The translations under genes and the position numbers were made by a program. Source: an uncultured bacterium (GTDB taxonomy: Bacteria; Pseudomonadota; Gammaproteobacteria; Burkholderiales; Burkholderiaceae_C). From it: a stretch of DNA of 33,509 nucleotides. The notes beneath the pieces were generated by a model. The model was not told where the DNA came from. It saw nothing but the letters and a program-made list of their open reading frames with translations, and searched no databases. The stretch lies in the NCBI GenBank assembly GCA_903830565.1, contig CAIKUF010000207.1, forward strand, positions 1 through 33,509, given 5' to 3'. Shown one piece after another: positions 28,558 through 33,509 of this stretch; within the stretch, counting starts at the first letter, position 1, and each line of letters opens with the position of its first letter.

Positions 28558-28584
28558 TCAAGTAAGGCCCGCTGCGGTCGATAA
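28558..28584 (+). promoter_or_regulatory. Sigma-28 (FliA) type promoter of cheR-cheD-cheB
   Basis: TCAAGTAA (28558-28565), exactly 11 bases, then GTCGATAA (28577-28584) closely matches the flagellar sigma-28 consensus TAAAGTTT-N11-GCCGATAA. It lies about 60 bases before the cheR ATG. This places the chemotaxis genes in the late flagellar class. Confidence 0.8.
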
Positions 28585-28643
28585 CAGCCTGGGTGGCGCC
28601 GCGTGCGCCGCATCCGCAACCCCTGTTCGCGCCCGGAGTCCGC

Positions 28644-29522
28644 ATGAGTGCCGTACTGAATGCCCTGGATGCCTCGGTTGCAAACGGCATCCCGCGGCCG
28701 GGACCCCCGGAGACCGAGTTCAGCTTCGCCAGCGCCGACTTCGAACGCGTGCGGCAGCTGATCTTCCAGCGCGCCGGCATCAGCCTTGGCGAGGGCAAGC
28801 AGGCGATGGTCTACAGCCGTCTGTCGCGGCGCATGCGCGAGACCGAGTACCGATCGTTCAGCGACTACCTGCAGTGGCTGGAAAAGTCGACCGGGCCGGC
28901 CGCGGAGAGCGAGTGGCAGGAGTTCGTCAACTGCCTGACCACCAACCTGACCTCGTTCTTCCGCGAGGAGCACCACTTCCACGCGCTGGCCGCCGAACTG
29001 CAGCGTCGGCCCGGCCAGAAGCTGCGCGTCTGGTGCAACGCCGCATCGACGGGCGAAGAGCCGTACTCGATCGCGATGACCTGCGCCGAGGCGCCCGGCG
29101 GCGGGCAGGGCATACAGATCGTCGCCAGCGACATCGACACCCGTGTGCTGGCCAAGGCCAGCAACGGCGTCTACCCGGTCGGCGCGCGCGGCCTCTCGCC
29201 AGAACGCCTGCGCCGGCATTTCCTGCGCGGCAAGGGTGCCAACGACGGCTTCGTTCGCGTGAAGCCCGAACTCGCGCAGCGGATCGAATTCCGCCAGCTC
29301 AACCTGATGGACGCCCGCTGGTCGCTCGGCGACCCGTTCGACATCGTGTTCTGCCGCAACGTGATGATCTACTTCAACCCCGCGACGCAGCGCCAGGTGC
29401 TTGAAGGCATCCACGCGGTGATGAAGCCGCACGGCCTGCTCTTCGTCGGCCACTCGGAGAACTTCAGCGAGTCGAAGGACTTGTTCCGGTTGCGTGGCAA
29501 AACGATTTACGAACGCGCCTGA
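28644..29522 (+). CDS. cheR: Chemotaxis protein methyltransferase CheR
   Basis: 292 residues from the ATG at 28644, with GGAG just upstream. The N-terminal helical CheR domain (about 28-90) contains the basic helix YSRLSRRMRETEYRSFSDYL. The S-adenosylmethionine domain has the signature VWCNAASTGEEPYSIAM, SDIDTRVLAKA, and FDIVFCRNVMIYFNPATQ. It methylates glutamates of chemoreceptors and so resets sensitivity. The family is unmistakable. It is followed by cheD after 16 bases. Confidence 0.97.
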   Translation: MSAVLNALDASVANGIPRPGPPETEFSFASADFERVRQLIFQRAGISLGEGKQAMVYSRLSRRMRETEYRSFSDYLQWLEKSTGPAAESEWQEFVNCLTTNLTSFFREEHHFHALAAELQRRPGQKLRVWCNAASTGEEPYSIAMTCAEAPGGGQGIQIVASDIDTRVLAKASNGVYPVGARGLSPERLRRHFLRGKGANDGFVRVKPELAQRIEFRQLNLMDARWSLGDPFDIVFCRNVMIYFNPATQRQVLEGIHAVMKPHGLLFVGHSENFSESKDLFRLRGKTIYERA

Positions 29523-29538
29523 GTGGCCAAGGCTCCAT

Positions 29539-30204
29539 ATGCTGCAACCCGCACCCCCCGCCGCCGCCTCGCTGGCCCCATCGAGGCTGGCTCGCCTGCG
29601 CGCCCTGCCGCGCAGGGAAGGCGTGGCGTCGTTCTACTACTACGACGCGCACTTTCGCAACGACGCCGTGAAGATCCTGCCCGGCGAGTACTTCGTGCAC
29701 GACGAGGACCTGCTCGTGATGACGACGCTCGGCTCGTGCATCGCCGCGTGCCTGTGGGACCGCCAGACCAGGATCGGCGGCATGAATCACTTCATGTTGC
29801 CCGAGGGCGCGGGCAAGGACTCCTCGACCGACAGCGGGCGCTATGGTTCGTACGCGATGGAACTGTTGATCAACGAGATGTTGAAGCGTGGTGCCTCGCG
29901 CATGTCGATGGAGGCCAAGGTCTTCGGCGGCGGCCAGGTCATCGGCGGCATGAACACCATCAACGTCGGCGAACGCAACACCTCTTTCGTGCTCGACTAC
30001 CTCAAGACCGAGCGCATCCCGGTCGTCTCGCGCGACGTGCTCGACATCTACCCGCGCAAGGTGTGCTTCCTGCCGGCCAGCGGCAAGGCGATGGTCAAGC
30101 GCTTGGCCAGTGCGAACACCGATGCCCTTCTGACGCAGGACCGCGACGCCGCGCGCAAGGCCATCCCGGCCGCGACCGGCGGCGGCTCGGTCGACCTGTT
30201 CTGA
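29539..30204 (+). CDS. cheD: Chemoreceptor glutamine deamidase CheD
   Basis: 221 residues from the ATG at 29539. The catalytic Cys 67 lies in TTLGSCIAACLWD and the His 84 in IGGMNHFMLP, the Cys-His arrangement of CheD. GSYAMELLINEMLKRGA and EAKVFGGGQVIGGM complete the fold. The N-terminal about 28 residues are Ala/Pro/Arg-rich and longer than usual. The C-terminal about 30 residues are likewise poorly conserved. It deamidates receptor glutamines to glutamates. It sits between cheR and cheB, as in many betaproteobacteria. Confidence 0.95.
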   Translation: MLQPAPPAAASLAPSRLARLRALPRREGVASFYYYDAHFRNDAVKILPGEYFVHDEDLLVMTTLGSCIAACLWDRQTRIGGMNHFMLPEGAGKDSSTDSGRYGSYAMELLINEMLKRGASRMSMEAKVFGGGQVIGGMNTINVGERNTSFVLDYLKTERIPVVSRDVLDIYPRKVCFLPASGKAMVKRLASANTDALLTQDRDAARKAIPAATGGGSVDLF

Positions 30205-30206
30205 CC

Positions 30207-30275
30207 ATGAAGACCGTTGCGCGACCCGCGGTCAGACCGCACCGCCCACCCCACAGGTCGAAGCGGAGAAACTGA
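30207..30275 (+). CDS. Possible 22-codon coupling/leader ORF between cheD and cheB
   Basis: The ATG is two bases after the cheD stop and the TGA directly precedes the cheB ATG, so the small frame fills the gap exactly. It would encode a very basic peptide rich in Arg, Pro and His (it begins MKTVARPAVR). No known family is recognised. It may only carry ribosomes from cheD to cheB, or be chance. Confidence 0.25.
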   Translation: MKTVARPAVRPHRPPHRSKRRN

Positions 30276-31364
30276 ATGGACAAGACCCGCGTGGTCGTGG
30301 TCGACGACTCTGCGCTGGTGCGCAGCCTGCTCACCGAGATAATCAACCGCGAGCCGGACATGGAATGCGTCGGCGCCGCCAGCGACCCGCTGGTCGCGCG
30401 CGAAATGATCCGCAACCTCAACCCAGACGTGATCACGCTCGACGTCGAGATGCCACGCATGGACGGCCTCGATTTCCTCGCGCGCCTGATGCGCCTGCGC
30501 CCGATGCCGGTGGTGATGGTCTCGACGCTGACCGAACGCGGCGCGGAAGCGACGCTGCGCGCACTCGAACTCGGCGCGGTCGACTTCGTCTCCAAGCCCA
30601 GGGTCGGCGTCGCCGACGGTCTGCGCCTGCTCGCCGCCGACCTCACCGACAAGCTGCGCGTCGCGACGCGCGCCACCGTGCATCGCAGCGCCGCGCCGAC
30701 CGCGCCGGGCCAGGCGACATCCGCCGCCGCGCCGCCCCGGCCGGCAGCGCCGGCGCGCTTGCTGTCGACCGAGAAGATCGTCTTCATCGGCGCCTCCACC
30801 GGCGGCACCGAGGCGACGCGCGTGCTGCTGATGGCCTTGCCCCACAACGTGTCGGCGATCGTGATCACGCAGCATATGCCGCCCGGCTTCACGCGCAGCT
30901 ACGCGGCACGGCTGGACGGCCTGTGCAAGATCGGCGTCACCGAAGCGCAGGACGGCGAGCGCATCCTGCCCGGCCACGCCTACATCGCGCCTGGCGGTCT
31001 GCACATGACCGTCGAGCGCTCGGGCTCGAACTACATCGCCCGCGTCTTCGATGCCGAGCCGGTGAACCGCCATCGGCCTTCGGTCGAGGTCCTGTTCAAG
31101 TCGGCCGCGCGCGTCGTCGGGCCGAATGCGCTTGGTGTGATGCTGACCGGCATGGGCGCTGACGGTGCCACCGCGATGCGCGAGATGCGCGACGCCGGCG
31201 CCTACAACATCGCGCAGGACGCGGCGAGCTGCGTCGTCTTCGGCATGCCGCGCGAGGCGATCGCGGCAGGCGCGACGCACGAGGTGTTGCCGCTGGAGAA
31301 GATCGCGCCCCGGCTGCTCGAAAAGCTGAGCGTCGGCGCCGACTCGACGATGCATCGCCTGTAG
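30276..31364 (+). CDS. cheB: Chemotaxis response regulator protein-glutamate methylesterase CheB
   Basis: 362 residues. The receiver domain [14 protein letters not shown] has Asp 56 in [12 protein letters not shown] and the conserved Lys in [10 protein letters not shown]. An Ala/Pro linker (about 140-165) leads to the methylesterase domain with the catalytic Ser in [11 protein letters not shown], His in TQHMPPGFT and Asp in [10 protein letters not shown]. It removes receptor methyl groups when phosphorylated by CheA. CGGAGA precedes the ATG. No cheA or cheY is in the window; they may lie elsewhere. Confidence 0.97.
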   Translation: MDKTRVVVVDDSALVRSLLTEIINREPDMECVGAASDPLVAREMIRNLNPDVITLDVEMPRMDGLDFLARLMRLRPMPVVMVSTLTERGAEATLRALELGAVDFVSKPRVGVADGLRLLAADLTDKLRVATRATVHRSAAPTAPGQATSAAAPPRPAAPARLLSTEKIVFIGASTGGTEATRVLLMALPHNVSAIVITQHMPPGFTRSYAARLDGLCKIGVTEAQDGERILPGHAYIAPGGLHMTVERSGSNYIARVFDAEPVNRHRPSVEVLFKSAARVVGPNALGVMLTGMGADGATAMREMRDAGAYNIAQDAASCVVFGMPREAIAAGATHEVLPLEKIAPRLLEKLSVGADSTMHRL

Positions 31365-31380
31365 GCGCATCTCCCGCGGA

Positions 31381-32607
31381 TCAGCCGGCCGGAAGGAACA
31401 TGGCCTGCAGATCGCTGAGCAAGTCGAAGCCGCGCGCCGTCGGCTGCACACGTTGCAGGTTGCGCTCGATGAGGCCACGTGCCTCGGCCTGGGCCAGGCC
31501 CGGCTCGATCGCCGAGAGCGCCAGCCCCGTGCGTTCACGAAAGCGGGCGAGTTCGAAACCATCCTTCAAGCGAAGCGCATTGAGCATGAACTCGAAGGCC
31601 AGGTCCGCGCGCGCGACCTCGCTCTCTTGCGCCACCGCGCTGCCCGCAAGCGCCTGCGTCATGTAGCGCGCCGGGTCGCGAAAGCGCACCTGGCGCAGCA
31701 CGCGATGCGGAAACGACAGCTTGCCGTGTGCGCCGGCGCCCAGGCCCAGGTAGTCGCCGAACTCCCAGTAGTTCAGGTTGTGCCGGCAGCGCTGGCCGGG
31801 TCGGGCGTAGGCCGACACCTCGTAGCGTTCGAGGCCGTGCTCGCCCGCAAGCTCGGTGATGCGATCGAGCATGTCGAACGCGGTGTCGTCGTCGGGCAGT
31901 GCGGGCGGGTGCTTGCCGAACAGCGTGTTCGCCTCGATCGTCAGGTGGTAGATCGACAGGTGCGGCGGCGCGTAGGAGAGCGCCGTGCGTAGGTCCGCCT
32001 CCAGCGCGGCCGGCGTCTGGCCCGGGAGCGCATACATGAGGTCGAGATTGAAGGTCTCGAACGCTTCGCGTGCCTCGTCGAGCGCGGCCCGCGCCTGCGC
32101 GCCGTCGTGCACGCGGCCAATGGCCTTGAGCGACGAGTCGTCGAAGCTTTGCACGCCCACCGACAGCCGCGTCACGCCGGCCGCGCGATAGGCGCGGAAG
32201 CGCTCGCGCTCGAAGGTGCCCGGATTGGCCTCGAGCGTGATCTCGCAGCCGGGCGCCAGCGGCAGGCGGGCGCGCACGTCGCCGAGCAAGCGGTCGATCG
32301 CGTCCGGTGCGAACAAGCTCGGCGTGCCGCCGCCGATGAAGACGCTGTGGACGACCCGGCCCCAGACCAGCGGCAGCGCCGCTTCGAGGTCGCAGCGCAG
32401 TGCGTCGAGGTAGCGCGCCTGCGGCAGCTCGGCGCCGACTTCATGCGAATTGAAGTCGCAGTAAGGACACTTCTTCAGGCACCACGGCAGGTGGATGTAG
32501 AGCGAGAGCGGCGGCATCGCGGCGAGGCTGAGCGTGCCGGGACGCAAGTACTGCGCGACGCGGCTTGCGATGCCGGCGTCGTCGTCAGGCACCGCACCCA
32601 AGCTCAT
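31381..32607 (-). CDS. hemW: HemW-type radical SAM heme chaperone
   Basis: 408 residues. The radical SAM cluster motif is CLKKCPYC (Cys 43, 47, 50) after LSLYIHLPW, followed by IGGGTPSLF, TLEANPGTFE, and RLSVGVQSFDDSSLKAIGR. The C-terminal HemW domain includes YEVSAYARPGQRCRHNLNYW and GAGAHGKLS. The pattern CxxxCxYC without the fourth Cys of HemN marks it as HemW, which inserts heme, not as coproporphyrinogen dehydrogenase. The first 30 residues are an extension; an internal ATG at 32517 gives MPPLSLYIHLPW. The start overlaps the rdgB end by 23 bases. Confidence 0.93.
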   Translation of the reverse strand: MSLGAVPDDDAGIASRVAQYLRPGTLSLAAMPPLSLYIHLPWCLKKCPYCDFNSHEVGAELPQARYLDALRCDLEAALPLVWGRVVHSVFIGGGTPSLFAPDAIDRLLGDVRARLPLAPGCEITLEANPGTFERERFRAYRAAGVTRLSVGVQSFDDSSLKAIGRVHDGAQARAALDEAREAFETFNLDLMYALPGQTPAALEADLRTALSYAPPHLSIYHLTIEANTLFGKHPPALPDDDTAFDMLDRITELAGEHGLERYEVSAYARPGQRCRHNLNYWEFGDYLGLGAGAHGKLSFPHRVLRQVRFRDPARYMTQALAGSAVAQESEVARADLAFEFMLNALRLKDGFELARFRERTGLALSAIEPGLAQAEARGLIERNLQRVQPTARGFDLLSDLQAMFLPAG

Positions 32608-33214
32608 GCATCAGCGACAGCATCTGCCGCACGGCGCTCGCGCGGTGGCTGTGCGTATTCTTGGCCTGCGCATCGAGCTCGGCCACGCTGCGTTCGAGCG
32701 CCGGGATGAAGAGTAGCGGGTCGTAGCCGAAGCCTCCCGCGCCCCGACCCGCGTGGAGCAGCGTGCCCTGCCAGCGGCCGCTCGCGATCAGCGGCTCCGG
32801 GTCGCTGGCGGAGCGCACGGCGACGAGCGTGCAGACGAAGCGCGCGCGCCTGTCGGCCACGCCGAGCATGCGCCCGAGCAATAGCGAATTGTTGGCATCG
32901 TCCTGCGCGCGCCGCCCGGCCTCGCGCTCGCCCGGCGGCAGATCGATGGGCGCAAAGTGTGCCGAGGCCACGCCGGGCTCGCCGCCAAGAGCGTCGACAC
33001 ACAGGCCCGAATCGTCGGCGATGGCCGCGCCGCCGCTGGCCAGCGCGGCGTGCCTCGCCTTGGCGAGTGCGTTCTCGACAAAGCTCGCAAAGGGTTCCTC
33101 GGCCTCGGGAATGCCAAGCGATCCCTGGGTGACGAGTTCGATCCCGAGCGGAGCGAAGAGCGTCTGCAACTCGATCAGCTTGCCCGCATTGTTAGACGCC
33201 AGCACGAGTCTCAT
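32585..33214 (-). CDS. rdgB: XTP/dITP diphosphatase (RdgB/HAM1)
   Basis: 209 residues. The N-terminal LVLASNNAGKLIELQTLF binds the nucleotide; PFASFVENALAKARHAA and IADDSGLCVDALGGEPGVASAHF carry the catalytic acidic residues; GGFGYDPLLFIPAL and the C-terminal NTHSHRASAVRQML complete the family pattern. It removes dITP, XTP and related purines from the nucleotide pool. The start is the ATG at 33214; an open frame further upstream only translates the repeat at 33283-33485. It forms an operon with hemW. Confidence 0.96.
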   Translation of the reverse strand: MRLVLASNNAGKLIELQTLFAPLGIELVTQGSLGIPEAEEPFASFVENALAKARHAALASGGAAIADDSGLCVDALGGEPGVASAHFAPIDLPPGEREAGRRAQDDANNSLLLGRMLGVADRRARFVCTLVAVRSASDPEPLIASGRWQGTLLHAGRGAGGFGYDPLLFIPALERSVAELDAQAKNTHSHRASAVRQMLSLMHELGCGA

Positions 33215-33282
33215 GTCGCCTCTTTCAAGTTGCAGCGTGCAATTCCCAAAGCGGAAGTTTCGTCTACGCCGTGCTTGGCTTC

Positions 33283-33485
33283 TTTCGGCCCGTTGCAGTC
33301 GTTCCTGGTACACGGTTTCGCGCGGGCCATGGACGATGGGTGCCCGCCGCTGCTCGTGTCCCCCGGGCCGGGCTTCGCCCGTCCCTCCTCCTTTACCTCG
33401 CTGCGCAGAACGCCCCGCCGTCCCGATCCGATGCAGCGCTCGCTGTTGGTGGGCGCACGCCACCCGGGTGCTAGGCCGTGGACGA
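33283..33485 (-). repeat. Dispersed structured intergenic repeat, copy 2
   Basis: This is the inverted copy of the element at 2-238. Its most conserved part (33387-33485) differs from copy 1 at about three positions. The hairpin (33365-33373 / 33377-33385) is a 9-bp stem with one mismatch and a 3-base loop, at the same place as in copy 1 but of different sequence. The distal part (33283 to about 33330) is diverged. It points towards rdgB and ends about 69 bases before its ATG. The last bases of the window (GCAGCGAGGGAA) recall the GCAGCGAGGGAAA of copy 1 on the plus strand and could be the edge of another copy. Confidence 0.75.
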
Positions 33486-33509
33486 AGGGTGCCTGCCGCA
33501 GCGAGGGAA

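Overview
The window looks like a chromosomal segment of a high-GC betaproteobacterium, most likely Burkholderiales close to the Rubrivivax/Leptothrix/Comamonadaceae group. The basis is the gene order glnA, small secreted protein, glnL, glnG, xth; the serS/tRNA-Ser pair; a cheR-cheD-cheB run with a sigma-28 type promoter; strong G/C third-position codon use; and a C/G-rich palindromic repeat of a type common in that order. This is judged by eye, without database searches. No stretch of more than 300 bases lacks a gene.

Layout. 1-278: a dispersed, structured repeat. 279-4514 (+): an EamA-type permease interrupted in frame by a palindromic repeat, a dimethylglycine/sarcosine dehydrogenase-like flavoprotein, and exonuclease III. 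4490-9188 (-): nitrogen control, with glutamine synthetase (and its terminator) followed by a small exported protein, NtrB and NtrC. 9405-11079 (-): a CinA/MoaB-fold protein and an EI24 membrane protein. 11177-12906: alanine dehydrogenase divergent from an Lrp/AsnC regulator, with a perfect 11-bp inverted repeat between them. 12920-16150 (-): iron-type alcohol dehydrogenase, aldehyde dehydrogenase and HAD phosphatase, tightly packed.

16416-19837 (-) is the accessory part. It is a compact, lower-GC three-gene operon encoding a beta-class DNA methyltransferase, an AAA/ABC-type ATPase with an unrecognised N-terminal domain of about 210 residues, and a diverged HNH-family protein. The genes abut or overlap (TAG|ATG, then TTGA) and the operon sits at the 3' end of a tRNA-Ser(CGA) gene. 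The ATPase+HNH pair resembles Septu (PtuA/PtuB)-type defence. The coupled methyltransferase suggests a modification-guarded variant, and this is the best candidate for an undescribed system in the window.

20122-33214 is core again: serS; feoA-feoB plus a small Cys-motif membrane protein behind a Fur-box-like palindrome; ispH with an FKBP-type isomerase, divergent from radC and an Smr-domain gene; a diguanylate cyclase overlapping an FlhG/MinD-like ATPase; cheR-cheD-cheB; and hemW overlapping rdgB. 33283-33485 holds a second, inverted copy of the repeat at 2-238. In both copies the repeat lies just upstream of, and points towards, a gene start, and the internal hairpin has changed sequence while keeping its pairing.
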